A stretch of 62,619 nucleotides of DNA from Bacillota bacterium. Lineage in GTDB: Bacteria > Bacillota > Bacilli > Paenibacillales > NBRC-103111. The stretch is taken from contig JAEWGW010000010.1 of NCBI GenBank assembly GCA_023388055.1, forward strand, positions 1-62,619. The letters are read 5' to 3'. The notes under the pieces were generated by a model. The model saw only the letters and a list, made by a program, of their open reading frames with translations, was not told where the DNA came from and did no database searches. The first letter of the stretch is position 1; each line of letters starts with the position of its first letter. The position numbers and the translations under genes were made by a program. Positions 17,235-25,438 of the stretch are shown here, piece by piece.

Positions 17235-17780
17235 ATGAATACGCGCAAAGAAGCAGAGGTCGCTTTAGCGGATTTTATGGATTCGAACGAAAAAGTTGCC
17301 CTATTGACGGGCACCAATGAATACCGGAAGCGTGTGCTGGCGCTGGAGACCTTCGTGAAGCAGGAGGCGGGACTGAACATTTTATTCAGAGCCAATTACA
17401 TCGATAATTTTCAAGTGTATTATGCACATTTCGATATCAAATTCAAGGTGGGCAAACCCTATCGGCTGGAAAACCACACCTTGTACATAGACACCATCCG
17501 GGAGAACTCATGGGATAAAAGTCCCCTTGAAGTGGATCATGCCGTGTTGTATCCCTTGGAAGGGGCTTCTCTTCTCAAAGAACGGGCAAGGCTCAAGCTC
17601 ATGGACGATCTGCTGCGCAGAGTTTCGGGAAAAATTATTCTTGTGGATCATGACAGCACGGGTGAAAATGCGTGGTTATCCGATTTTGTAGATCGACGTG
17701 TGTCGTATGATGTGGAGGAGGATGATCCGGTGTTCAGCCAATTGAAGAAGGAATTTGATATGGACTATATGGACCAGTAG
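17235..17780 (+). CDS. Hypothetical protein
   Basis: A 181-residue soluble protein that I do not recognise. It is mixed alpha/beta in appearance, with an acidic C-terminus (DVEEDDPVF...EFDMDYMDQ) and no signal or membrane segment. The stretch VALLTGTNEYRKR near residue 22 is not a canonical nucleotide loop. The ATG follows GAGGAGAGG, and a terminator lies 22 bases after the stop. Confidence 0.7.
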   Translation: MNTRKEAEVALADFMDSNEKVALLTGTNEYRKRVLALETFVKQEAGLNILFRANYIDNFQVYYAHFDIKFKVGKPYRLENHTLYIDTIRENSWDKSPLEVDHAVLYPLEGASLLKERARLKLMDDLLRRVSGKIILVDHDSTGENAWLSDFVDRRVSYDVEEDDPVFSQLKKEFDMDYMDQ

Positions 17781-17802
17781 TAATTACAAAATCGACATAG
17801 AG

Positions 17803-17832
17803 AAGCTCCTGCCAACCGCCGGGGCTTTTTTT
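17803..17832 (+). terminator. Terminator after the hypothetical gene at 17235
   Basis: AAGCTCC pairs with GGGGCTT, followed by a long T run. Confidence 0.8.
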
Positions 17833-17915
17833 GTCGTAAAATAAATGAGCGAAATACAGGAAATCCCATCTTTTTGTATTAGGTATACATAATACCCAAA
17901 TACGAGGTGGAGCAA

Positions 17916-18089
17916 ATGTCGTCCTATTGCTTTATTTGTCATGGCAACATCCGGCTGATCGGTCCGTTAAGCCTCGAGGAGGCCACCAAAGAGCTGTTCG
18001 AATTAAAGCGAACCTTCGAGGGATTATATATTGAAATCATAGATGCAAAGACCGGAAGAGTGGTGGGGCGGATCCCGAGGAAGGGGTAG
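17916..18089 (+). CDS. Small hypothetical protein
   Basis: A 57-residue protein beginning MSSYCFICHGNIRLIG, with two Cys in a C-x-x-C arrangement that could bind a metal, and ending KTGRVVGRIPRKG. The ATG at 17916 follows GAGGTGGA; a GTG three codons upstream is an alternative. It opens the AT-rich island and is followed by a terminator-like hairpin. I assign no function. Confidence 0.55.
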   Translation: MSSYCFICHGNIRLIGPLSLEEATKELFELKRTFEGLYIEIIDAKTGRVVGRIPRKG

Positions 18090-18168
18090 AATGGAATTGA
18101 GCGGGCTATGTCATTTTTGATAGGATCCATACCTTGGAAGTAAAAGAATAGGAAGTAAGCGAATAACA

Positions 18169-18200
18169 ATACCCCCTGCAATTTTTTGTGGGGGTTTAAT
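18169..18200 (+). terminator. Terminator-like hairpin before the secreted protein gene
   Basis: ACCCCC pairs with GGGGGT around a T-rich loop, followed by TTAATTG. It probably ends the transcript of the small gene at 17916. Confidence 0.6.
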
Positions 18201-18262
18201 TGTGTCTAATTGATGTAATTTTCTTTTAATAGTTTTAAAATACAAATTTTTACATAATATGT

Positions 18263-18292
18263 TTGGACTTGGTTGTGTTTTATTTATATGAT
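18263..18292 (+). promoter_or_regulatory. Probable promoter of the secreted protein pair
   Basis: TTGGAC and TATGAT are separated by 18 bases, 24 bases before the ATG at 18317. The downstream ribosome site AAAGGAGG is strong. Confidence 0.45.
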
Positions 18293-18316
18293 TTACAAAA
18301 AAAGGAGGATCTAAAA

Positions 18317-19351
18317 ATGTCAAAAAAGGTATCATATGGAGTGGCTGTATCAGCTTTTATTCTTGTTTTAATGCTAATTTTCCCTACCTTTCTACCTTCT
18401 TCAGTTTCAGCAAAGGATGGGGATCCAGTCATTTACAGTATTACTCGATCAGGTGGAAATACAATGGATGTAGGTAACAAGATAACATTTGTTGTGGAAG
18501 GTATTAATTTGCCAACCCTGGTTTTCAACGCCAATGCCAGAGACGGTGGGAAGGATTACAAAAATTTTAAAGCAACATTATCTAATGGGAACTATTTTGG
18601 GTGGCAGACTTCATACTTAGGAATTAATATTGTTAAAAATACATCTACACGATTTGAATTTTATGTAGTTCCTACAAGTCAGTGGTTTCCGGGTTTTGGA
18701 GGGGATATTACTATTGCATTTTTGGATAGCGGAGTAGGGGCTACTATTAACTTGACTACTGGCCTAACATCTGGAACCACTCCCATGCCGACCCCAACCC
18801 CAACACCTACAGCAACGCCCAGTGTGACCCCAGATCCAACAGTAACACCGGAACCGACGCCAACTTCCACATCTTCAGTAACTCCAACACCAACGGCAAC
18901 TCCGGAACCGACACCAAGCATAACGTCAACAGTTACACCTACAGCATCACCTGAGCCTACTGCAACACCATCAGCGACTCCAGAACCGACAGCAACGCCA
19001 TCAGCTACATCGACACCTACGGCTTCACCGACAGCGGCACCGACGCCTACGCCAACAATAACGCCGACTCCCACTCCAACAGTTACACCTAATCCAACTC
19101 CAGATACGGGGGATCGGGCAATTCTAACCATTACATTAGTAAACGGGACTGAAAAAGAATACGATCTGCCAATGAGTGAAGTTGAATCCTTTTTGAACTG
19201 GTATGATCAGCGTGACGCGGGCAGAGGTCCAGGTAGCTATGCAATTGATAAACATGAGAACAATAAGGGTCCCTTTAAGAATCGAAAGGACTACGTCATC
19301 TTTGATAAGATCCTTACCTTTGAAGTAAATGAATATGATGTAACGGAATAA
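18317..19351 (+). CDS. Secreted protein with unknown N-terminal domain and Pro/Thr-rich linker
   Basis: A 344-residue exported protein. Residues 1-30 form a signal peptide (hydrophobic core, then SVSA). An unknown domain of about 125 residues follows and shares GINIVKNTSTRFEF with GINIIKNTSTEFIF of the next gene product. A linker near 155-263 is made almost only of Pro, Thr, Ser, Ala and Glu, and a C-terminal domain of about 80 residues contains SFLNWYDQRDAGRGPGSYAI. The linker resembles glycosylated stalks of surface proteins. No anchor motif is visible. The ATG at 18317 is chosen for its AAAGGAGG site. AT-rich composition contrasts with the flanks. Confidence 0.8.
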   Translation: MSKKVSYGVAVSAFILVLMLIFPTFLPSSVSAKDGDPVIYSITRSGGNTMDVGNKITFVVEGINLPTLVFNANARDGGKDYKNFKATLSNGNYFGWQTSYLGINIVKNTSTRFEFYVVPTSQWFPGFGGDITIAFLDSGVGATINLTTGLTSGTTPMPTPTPTPTATPSVTPDPTVTPEPTPTSTSSVTPTPTATPEPTPSITSTVTPTASPEPTATPSATPEPTATPSATSTPTASPTAAPTPTPTITPTPTPTVTPNPTPDTGDRAILTITLVNGTEKEYDLPMSEVESFLNWYDQRDAGRGPGSYAIDKHENNKGPFKNRKDYVIFDKILTFEVNEYDVTE

Positions 19352-19378
19352 TAACCTACAAGGAAAGGGACGAAGAAA

Positions 19379-21001
19379 ATGAAAAAATTACTATTTATTA
19401 TGTTTGCTTGTTTATTTGCTTTCTCAATAAATCCGGTATTTGCAAAAGCGGCTGATGGAATCGTCATTACTGGAATTAGTGCCAATAAAACAAATTTTGT
19501 TTTAAATGATGTTGTTACTTTTACAGTTGTTGGTGAAAATCTACCTCTTATGAAATATGAAGCTAATGCAAATTTGAGCGGGAAAAGGTACTACAACTTT
19601 GTTATGAGTGGAACGAATACAACGAATTATGGCGGGAACCCCAACTTTGCTTATGCTCAACCTGGATCAGCAGTAGGTATAAACATCATAAAGAACACAT
19701 CCACAGAATTTATTTTTAGTCTTAAGGTTTCATCGCATGGAGTTGGAGCCAGTGATATAGTCTTGCGTATTACTCCTTATGATGTACCTTATACTGATGC
19801 AAGCGCAGCATTAGTAAAATATAATCTACAAACTGGTGTATTCTCCAATCCCAAAGCTATTCCAGTTCCCCCCACCAATCTGGTTGCTACAGGTGGAAAT
19901 GAACATGCAACTCTAACCTGGGATTCTGTTTCAGAAGCCACAAAATACACTCTGCACCGCTCTACTACGGTTGGTGGCCCATATACTGAAATTTCAAGTA
20001 ATATTACAACTTCTTCATATACAGACAGCGGTTTATCAAATGGATTGACATATTATTATATTATTCGAGCAGTAAACGATAATGGAATCAGTGATAATTC
20101 CAATGAAGCAGCTGCCACTCCACAAGTTCCGGCACCTTCTGCTCCAATTAATTTGACAGCAACAACAAGCAATGCACAAGTGGCTCTAACATGGGATCAT
20201 TCGACAAATGCAACTGGATATACAGTGCTACGTTCTACTTATTCAGGAGGACCATATACTGCGGTTGCGAGCGTAACATCCACCACTTACACCAATGTTG
20301 GGCTCGAGAACGGAAAAACGTATTATTTCGTCGTCCAAGCAATAAACGCTGGTGGAGCCAGTGGTTATTCCAATGAATCTACAGCAATTCTACCATCACT
20401 TAAGCCTGTATTGGATATCATTATTGCAGAAGATAAAGTGAGAGTAGGTCAAGAAATTACATCTAACATCGTTCTGAAGAACACAACAAATATCTACGCC
20501 GAAGATTTTACAATCCAATACGATAGCGCTCATCTGGAGTACATTGGTTTCGAAGAAGTTCCCGGATACAAAGTCTACAATTCACCGACTGATACGGATG
20601 GTAAACTTCGCTTTGTAGTGGCAAGCCAGGGAGCATCCTATGGAATAAACGCGGAAGCAACCTTCTTAAAGCTCAAATTTAAAGCCAAAGCTGTCGGGAT
20701 AGCAAAAGTGGATGCTACCAAAGCCAGAATTGCCGATACAACAACTGAATTTGATTTGGAAGAAGCGAATTGCCTGGAAGACACCGTTATTATTGAAAAT
20801 CAGGACGTAAACATGTCGGGGGAGTATACATTGCTTGACCTTGCCATTGACGCGGCTCACTTTGGCGAATTGGGTTCTACAGTTGATCCTACCAAGTATG
20901 TAGCCAACCAAGTTGGAGACGATACGATCCGGGATGAAGACCTTGTTTTCATTGTAGCCCAAATGCTGGCGAATGCTAATTATGCACCAAATAATAAATA
21001 G
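19379..21001 (+). CDS. Secreted protein with fibronectin III, cohesin-like and dockerin-like domains
   Basis: A 540-residue exported protein. A signal peptide (to about residue 23, FAKAADG) is followed by the unknown domain shared with the preceding protein. Two fibronectin type III repeats lie near 163-248 and 254-340 (both with TYYYII/TYYFVV and SN-E endings). A cohesin-like domain lies near 343-470 (QEITSNIVLKNTTNIYAEDF), and a dockerin-like tail near 478-535 starts DVNMSGEYTLLDL. Cohesin and dockerin in one chain suggest surface assembly or carbohydrate-associated scaffolding. It starts 27 bases after the previous gene, so they form an operon. Confidence 0.8.
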   Translation: MKKLLFIMFACLFAFSINPVFAKAADGIVITGISANKTNFVLNDVVTFTVVGENLPLMKYEANANLSGKRYYNFVMSGTNTTNYGGNPNFAYAQPGSAVGINIIKNTSTEFIFSLKVSSHGVGASDIVLRITPYDVPYTDASAALVKYNLQTGVFSNPKAIPVPPTNLVATGGNEHATLTWDSVSEATKYTLHRSTTVGGPYTEISSNITTSSYTDSGLSNGLTYYYIIRAVNDNGISDNSNEAAATPQVPAPSAPINLTATTSNAQVALTWDHSTNATGYTVLRSTYSGGPYTAVASVTSTTYTNVGLENGKTYYFVVQAINAGGASGYSNESTAILPSLKPVLDIIIAEDKVRVGQEITSNIVLKNTTNIYAEDFTIQYDSAHLEYIGFEEVPGYKVYNSPTDTDGKLRFVVASQGASYGINAEATFLKLKFKAKAVGIAKVDATKARIADTTTEFDLEEANCLEDTVIIENQDVNMSGEYTLLDLAIDAAHFGELGSTVDPTKYVANQVGDDTIRDEDLVFIVAQMLANANYAPNNK

Positions 21002-21131
21002 TAAAGAAAGAAAAAAACTTCTAGGTACAAAATAAAGTCACCGCCGTAGAATGCTCTCTAATAATGATGGTCCAGCACAAGATAGGGACCATTTGGAATG
21101 TGTCACATAAAACCCCCTAGCTCTACAATGG

Positions 21132-22073
21132 TCAAGCCCCATTTTTGTGGACAGTAGAAAAAGCCCCTGTGTTTGTAAGCTGGCACCGGAACTCAACCGG
21201 TGTCAGCTTTTTCAATTTTCGTTGGATTCGTTCATGGTTATAAAAATGTATAAATTCCTCAATTCTCCGTTGTGCCTCGTCCAAAGTGCGGATATCATAG
21301 GGATAGAGCGCTTCTGCTTTGAGATGTGAGAAGAAGCTCTCCATGGCGGCGTTGTCTAAACAATTGCCCCGTCTTGACATGCTGATTTGGGCGCCAACCG
21401 TAGGCAGCATGTCGTGGTAAGCATCAGACGTGTACTGGAAGCCTTGGTCGCTGTGAACGATCAATCCGGCTAGTTGTCCAGTCGCGTCTTTTTGCGCTTT
21501 AAATGCGGTTTTAAACGTCTCCAAGACTAGGTTGTTGTCATTGCGACCACTGATCTGGTAGGCCACGAATTTCGGTACTGCACAAATCCTTAATCCCGAT
21601 AAATAGAGACGATCCTCCCCAACGCGGTACTGCGTAACATCGGTGACCCACTTTTCATTAGGGTGATCCGCTGTAAAATGACGCTGGATCAGATTGTCCG
21701 CCACACGCCCCTCCTCTTCCGCCGCTTGGTACGTAGTACGGACATTGCGTTTTCTTCGGATAACCGCTTTCAACTTCATGAGTTGCATCAAACGCAGAAC
21801 CCGCTTATGGGTTGCCTTCTCTTCGTACTGGCGTTCCAATTCCACTTCTATCCGTCGGTATCCGTATGTTCCATTTCGTTGCTTATAGATGGCTTTGATC
21901 CGTTCTTTCTTCTGCCTATCCTTATCTACATCCAACTGGCTTAGATATCGGTATATCCACTTCGGGATACGCTTAATAAGCGGCAAAGCTCCTTCACCGA
22001 ATCGTGCTCTGCTGCGGATTGGATGATGCGGTATTTCCCTTGCACACCTCCTGTTTTCCAGATTTTCAAACAT
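21132..22073 (-). pseudogene. IS3 transposase OrfB (integrase part), out of frame with its N-terminus
   Basis: The DDE integrase of the IS3 element. The DDE order is visible as KWVTDVTQYRV (first Asp), LIVHSDQGFQYTS (second Asp) and NAAMESFFSHLKAEAL (Glu). The usual IS3 OrfB opening (GKYRIIQSAA...SVSRSGY) is encoded in the orfA frame instead. The frames meet near 21945-21955, where one extra base would restore SGYYRYLSQL. The copy therefore looks frameshifted by a one-base loss, although programmed recoding cannot be excluded. The first residues of this open frame (MFENLENRR) are probably not genuine protein. Confidence 0.75.
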
Positions 22074-22339
22074 TTTTTTAAGACTTCATTCTCCCGTTTG
22101 AGCTGGGTCACATAACGGTCTTGGTCCATGTACGTTTCTCGCCGTCCTCGTTGATCCAGCAGCCCAAACTCTCCAGCCTCTCTGTATTTGCGCATCCACT
22201 TCTTCACACAGTCTTTGTCATGGATTCCCAAATGTTCGGTAACCTGCCGATAACTCCAGTTCTCCTCTACATGCAAGCGAATTGCCTCTGTTTTCACTTC
22301 ATTTGAATAGGATGTAAAGGTTTGTCCTTTGATCGCCAT
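21941..22339 (-). CDS. IS3 transposase OrfA (helix-turn-helix part)
   Basis: A 132-residue product. The N-terminal helix-turn-helix (SYRQVTEHLGIHDKDCVKKW near residues 29-48) binds the IS ends, followed by a leucine-zipper-like RENEVLKKCLKIW. A TTAAAAAAATG run lies there and could be the usual IS3 slippage site. The frame then continues into OrfB-type sequence and stops at SRSGYTDI. The ATG has a GGGGGTG site. Confidence 0.75.
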   Translation of the reverse strand: MAIKGQTFTSYSNEVKTEAIRLHVEENWSYRQVTEHLGIHDKDCVKKWMRKYREAGEFGLLDQRGRRETYMDQDRYVTQLKRENEVLKKCLKIWKTGGVQGKYRIIQSAAEHDSVKELCRLLSVSRSGYTDI

Positions 22340-22599
22340 AGAAAATGCACCCCCTATAATTTATCGGAATCACCCGGGGGGCCAATGTCCATTATAAGGG
22401 GTGCACTTCACAAAAAGGGGGTTTTTACTTAATTAAATGGGTATAATCCATTGTTTTGTTCCGGCTTATTGGGACCTTATTTTCGTTCTTAAATTCAACA
22501 TGATTGCCGTGAGGCTCCCTCTGTAAACATTTTGCCTTGGGCATAATGACCAAGGTTCCTAGCATTACCAGGTCAAATCTATACCTTTCCAGGGAATCG

Positions 22600-22790
22600 C
22601 GTAGACATAGGTCTCCCGGCTTTTATTACTACGGAAAAACTATGTATAGTCAAATTGCAGACATGTTCCATATGAACAGACGAACCGCGGATAACTATGT
22701 GAAACGAATTTTTGAGAAGCTTGAGGCAAGAAATAAAGCAGCTGTGGAACGAACGGTTTATGAGGTAAAGATACTAAACAAAGCAGTCTT
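22600..22790 (+). pseudogene. Remnant of a LuxR-type helix-turn-helix regulator
   Basis: The frame contains YSQIADMFHMNRRTADNYVK followed by RIFEKLEARNKAAVE, which matches the C-terminal GerE/LuxR DNA-binding helix-turn-helix. No receiver or other domain precedes it and no in-frame stop follows before the tRNA gene, into which the frame runs. It is a truncated gene at the border of the AT-rich island. The remainder of 22427-22849 shows no other gene. Confidence 0.55.
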
Positions 22791-22804
22791 GTATTATAAA
22801 ACAG

Positions 22805-22844
22805 AAAACCCGCATCCCCTATACAAAAGGGCTTGCGGGTTTTT
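22805..22844. terminator. Hairpin terminator beside tRNA-Arg
   Basis: AAAACCCGCA pairs with TGCGGGTTTT, with extra CCC/GGG pairing inside. T runs are present on both sides, and it lies 5 bases beyond the 3' end of the minus-strand tRNA gene. Confidence 0.7.
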
Positions 22845-22849
22845 GATAA

Positions 22850-22923
<74 letters not shown>

Positions 22924-22984
22924 ATAGGTGGCGGCGCGTGATGCTTCGTAATGCCGACAAGTACTGATTATATCCGAAGGCGCC

Positions 22985-23713
22985 TTATAAATCAAGAGTT
23001 AGTTGTATGGGGGCCGGGTCGGTTTTTTTCTCTTCCTCATTGGGCTGGTAAGGACGGATGAGCTCCGGGCCTTCGTTGCGCACGTTGCCAACGGTGGGCG
23101 CGATGGGATACAGGTCCATCCGGGAGGATTCGTAGGGAACCAGCAGGCTCATCAGGGCGGCGGGGGAAGCGGTGCTGTCCAGCCAATTCTGCTGCTGCTC
23201 CCGCGGGAGAATGACGGGCATCCGGGGATGCAGCTTTTCCGTGAGGGCATTGGCCGTAGTGGTAATAATGGTATAGGTGGAGATTTTTTTACCGTCGGGG
23301 GAAACCCAAGTGTCGTAGAGGCCCGCGAACGCAAAAACCGGGCGGTCCTTCAGCACGATGCGGTAGGGCTGCTTGGTTTTGTCCTGCGTCTGCCATTCAT
23401 AATAGCCGTCTGCCGGAATCAGACAGCGTTTCTTCTGGAAGGACATACGGAAAGCGGGTTTGTCTTGAACGGTTTCGGCCTTGGCGTTGATGGTCTGGAA
23501 GCCGATTTTTTCATCCTTGGCCCAGGAAGGGATCAGGCCCCAACGAAGCTGCCCCATCCGGTTGTGGCCGCCATGGGAGATAATGGCCGGACCGGGTTGG
23601 GTCGGAGCAATATTGAAGCGGGGAAGGAGAAGGCCATCCCCTGTGGCGTCCTCCGCGTCGAACATCTCCATCAGTTCCTCCAGCGTAACGGTAATGGTAT
23701 ACCTGCCGCACAT
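22985..23713 (-). CDS. SOS response-associated peptidase family protein (SRAP/YedK-HMCES)
   Basis: A 242-residue protein of the YedK/HMCES family, which cross-links to abasic sites in single-stranded DNA through its N-terminal Cys. The start MCGRYT puts the catalytic Cys at residue 2. NIAPTQP, the active-site NAKAE, the Glu of PADGYYEW and the His of HPRMPV are all present, so the enzyme appears functional. The ATG at 23713 after GAGGAGGAG is required, because the longer frame would bury Cys2. It lies 37 bases downstream of the YbaK-like gene. Confidence 0.9.
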   Translation of the reverse strand: MCGRYTITVTLEELMEMFDAEDATGDGLLLPRFNIAPTQPGPAIISHGGHNRMGQLRWGLIPSWAKDEKIGFQTINAKAETVQDKPAFRMSFQKKRCLIPADGYYEWQTQDKTKQPYRIVLKDRPVFAFAGLYDTWVSPDGKKISTYTIITTTANALTEKLHPRMPVILPREQQQNWLDSTASPAALMSLLVPYESSRMDLYPIAPTVGNVRNEGPELIRPYQPNEEEKKTDPAPIQLTLDL

Positions 23714-23750
23714 AAGCTGCTCCTCCTCCCTCGGGAATCCCCGTGATCCG

Positions 23751-24242
23751 TTAAGCGGACTGCTGATCCGCGCTCCAGTCCTTGCATACATCGACCCAGC
23801 TTGTCCTGCCGGCATATTGGTACATTTCGTCGCAGGTCAGCTCGATGGCGGAATTCAGGCTGCCGCAGGCAGGGAACACCGTCTCGAAGCGTTTCATGGA
23901 TACATCCAGATAGATGTTCAACTGCTGGACCAAACCGAAGGGGCACACCCCGCCAATCTCATGTCCGGTAAAATGGACAACCTCCTCGGGGGTCAGCATC
24001 CTCGCCTTGTAGCCAAAGACCTCACGGAATTTTTTGTTATCGATCCGTGCGTCTCCGGCGGCAACTACCAGAATAGCCCCACCGTCATCGTTGCGAAAAG
24101 AAAGAGTTTTGGCGATCCTCGCCGGGATGGTGCCAACAGCCTGGGCGGCCAGCTCCACGGTGGCGCTGGAGGTGTCGAATTCCAGAATATCCTGCTCCTT
24201 ATTATACGTGCGGAAGTGGGCCTTTACATTCTCAAGGGACAC
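23751..24242 (-). CDS. YbaK/EbsC-type aminoacyl-tRNA deacylase
   Basis: A 163-residue protein of the YbaK/ProX superfamily, whose members clear mischarged aminoacyl-tRNAs, for example Cys-tRNA(Pro). Lys in ARIAKTLSF near residue 45 and the GGVCPFG loop near 97-103 are the family landmarks. GTG start at 24242 with AAGGAGG 7 bases upstream. It probably forms a two-gene operon with the SRAP gene. Confidence 0.85.
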   Translation of the reverse strand: MSLENVKAHFRTYNKEQDILEFDTSSATVELAAQAVGTIPARIAKTLSFRNDDGGAILVVAAGDARIDNKKFREVFGYKARMLTPEEVVHFTGHEIGGVCPFGLVQQLNIYLDVSMKRFETVFPACGSLNSAIELTCDEMYQYAGRTSWVDVCKDWSADQQSA

Positions 24243-24331
24243 AATAATACCTCCTTATGCTTTACAGCTGGAAAGCTTCATATATGTTAGTTGAAGCAAC
24301 ACTGCGGTTCCGTTCCCATTCTGCCGCTGAT

Positions 24332-24518
24332 CCTAACGGACTCAGGAGACCCTATTTGCAGCAAAATCGGGGTTTGCCCCTTCGATCGGACCACAGATCC
24401 GTTATCTCTCGAATATTGACATATTTCCGGGGAAATAACGGTGAATAACGGATTGTCTGTCCGCGAAATTGGCGAAAAAGCCACTTTTGCCCAAATAGCG
24501 GAAGGTGGGTCCGTTACG
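24332..24518. repeat. Intergenic palindrome cluster C
   Basis: Four units lie near 24332-24357, 24385-24406, 24433-24463 and 24492-24518, built from CCTAACGGAC, GATCCGTTAT, AATAACGGA and AATAGCGGA...TCCGTTAC words. The third unit carries a duplicated AATAACGG. It occupies the space between the YbaK-like and nitroreductase genes, both on the minus strand. No gene is visible in 24243-24640. Confidence 0.75.
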
Positions 24519-24641
24519 CCACCCGCGCCCGCAGCTGCGCTTTGCCGGTTCACTTGATTAAAGCCATTTTAGCACAGGCTGTTCCCGCACATCAATCGCC
24601 GTCAGTCAACCCTCCAATCGACCCAACCATCTCCGCACGCC

Positions 24642-24678
24642 AAAAAGCCTGCCCCGCTAATCATGCGGAAAGCAGGCC
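24642..24678 (-). terminator. Terminator of the nitroreductase gene
   Basis: On the minus strand GCCTGC pairs with GCAGGC and is followed by TTTTTGG, 25 bases downstream of the stop codon. Confidence 0.75.
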
Positions 24679-24702
24679 GGTTCCATCATCTCACTCATCC
24701 TT

Positions 24703-25323
24703 TTAGCGGAATACCTTCAGACGCAGGTCCAGCGGCTTGAATTCCTTAGTGGCTGCATCCTTGCCGATAGCGCCGAAGGGCATCTGGGCCTTCAGGCTCC
24801 ATTCCGCCGGAATATTCCAGGTGCGCCGCACCTCATCGTCGATAAGGGGATTGTAATGCTGCAGCGAAGCGCCCAGCCCCTCCAGCCGGAGGGCAGTCCA
24901 GATCACATGCTGGAGCATACCGTTGGATTGCTCGGACCACACCGGAAACTGGTCCTTGTAGAGCTCATATTGCGCCTGCATGGCCTCAATCACGGATTGG
25001 TCCTCGAAAAACAGCACTGTCCCGTACCCGTTGGCGAAGGATTTCAGCTTTTCCTCGGTTTTGGCGAACTGCTCCTCCGGCACCACCGGGCGCAGCGCTT
25101 CCTTGGTCAGATCCCATAGCTGCAGATGCTCCTGCCCGAACAAAAGCACAATCCGGGCGCTTTGGGAGTTGAAGGCGGAGGGGGTATGCAGCAGCGCTTC
25201 TCCCACAATCTCCTCAATTTCCTCCTGGGACAAGGGGGAATGGTTCTGGATGGTATAAATCGTCCTGCGGGCTTTGACAGCGGTCAGATACTCGCGGCTT
25301 CTTATTCGTTCCACTTGGCTCAT
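24703..25323 (-). CDS. Nitroreductase family protein (Frm2/YdgI-like)
   Basis: A 206-residue FMN-dependent oxidoreductase. The family pattern is RRTIYTI near residue 19 (FMN phosphate binding), HTPSAFNSQSARIVLLFG near 46-63, and GLGASLQHYNP near 155-165. This subgroup is close to fungal Frm2 and bacterial small nitroreductases linked to oxidative or lipid stress. The ATG at 25323 follows AAGGAGG; the frame opens 39 codons earlier, over the region divergent to azlC. Confidence 0.85.
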   Translation of the reverse strand: MSQVERIRSREYLTAVKARRTIYTIQNHSPLSQEEIEEIVGEALLHTPSAFNSQSARIVLLFGQEHLQLWDLTKEALRPVVPEEQFAKTEEKLKSFANGYGTVLFFEDQSVIEAMQAQYELYKDQFPVWSEQSNGMLQHVIWTALRLEGLGASLQHYNPLIDDEVRRTWNIPAEWSLKAQMPFGAIGKDAATKEFKPLDLRLKVFR

Positions 25324-25438
25324 CAGCTTCGCCTCCTTGGGAATAGTTGCCGGATTCGCATCATGCAAAAAAGGGTAGCGTTCCCGCCCGGCGCCGGGTA
25401 AAATAGGAGAAATAATCTGAAAATACAGGAGATCCCGC

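Larger units (their letters stand above)
21129..22410 (-). mobile_element. IS3 family insertion sequence, about 1282 bp, with 3-bp CAA target duplication
   Basis: Imperfect terminal inverted repeats begin TGGTCAAGCCCC at 21129 and, on the other strand, TGAAGTGCACCCC from 22410; both contain a CCCC(A/T)T...TGGACA core and end in TG/CA. CAA flanks both ends (21126-21128 and 22411-22413), as expected for IS3-type 3-bp target duplications. It carries orfA and orfB on the minus strand. Confidence 0.75.
21109..22426 (+). terminator. Terminator of the secreted-protein operon, split by an IS3 insertion
   Basis: The left arm AAAACCCCC is at 21109-21117 and the right arm GGGGGTTTTT at 22417-22426. Removing the IS3 element between them, with one copy of CAA, restores a hairpin with a loop of about 13 bases and a T run. 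The IS therefore sits in the loop of a former intrinsic terminator. Confidence 0.65.

Noticed and set aside
18100..18316. Cyclic-di-GMP riboswitch before the secreted protein pair
   Set aside because: I looked for the GEMM core words and did not find them; only a terminator-like hairpin is visible.
18679..19131. Minus-strand open frame rich in Gly and Val opposite the secreted protein gene
   Set aside because: It is the complement of the Pro/Thr linker codons; the low-complexity pattern follows from that, and it has no ribosome site.
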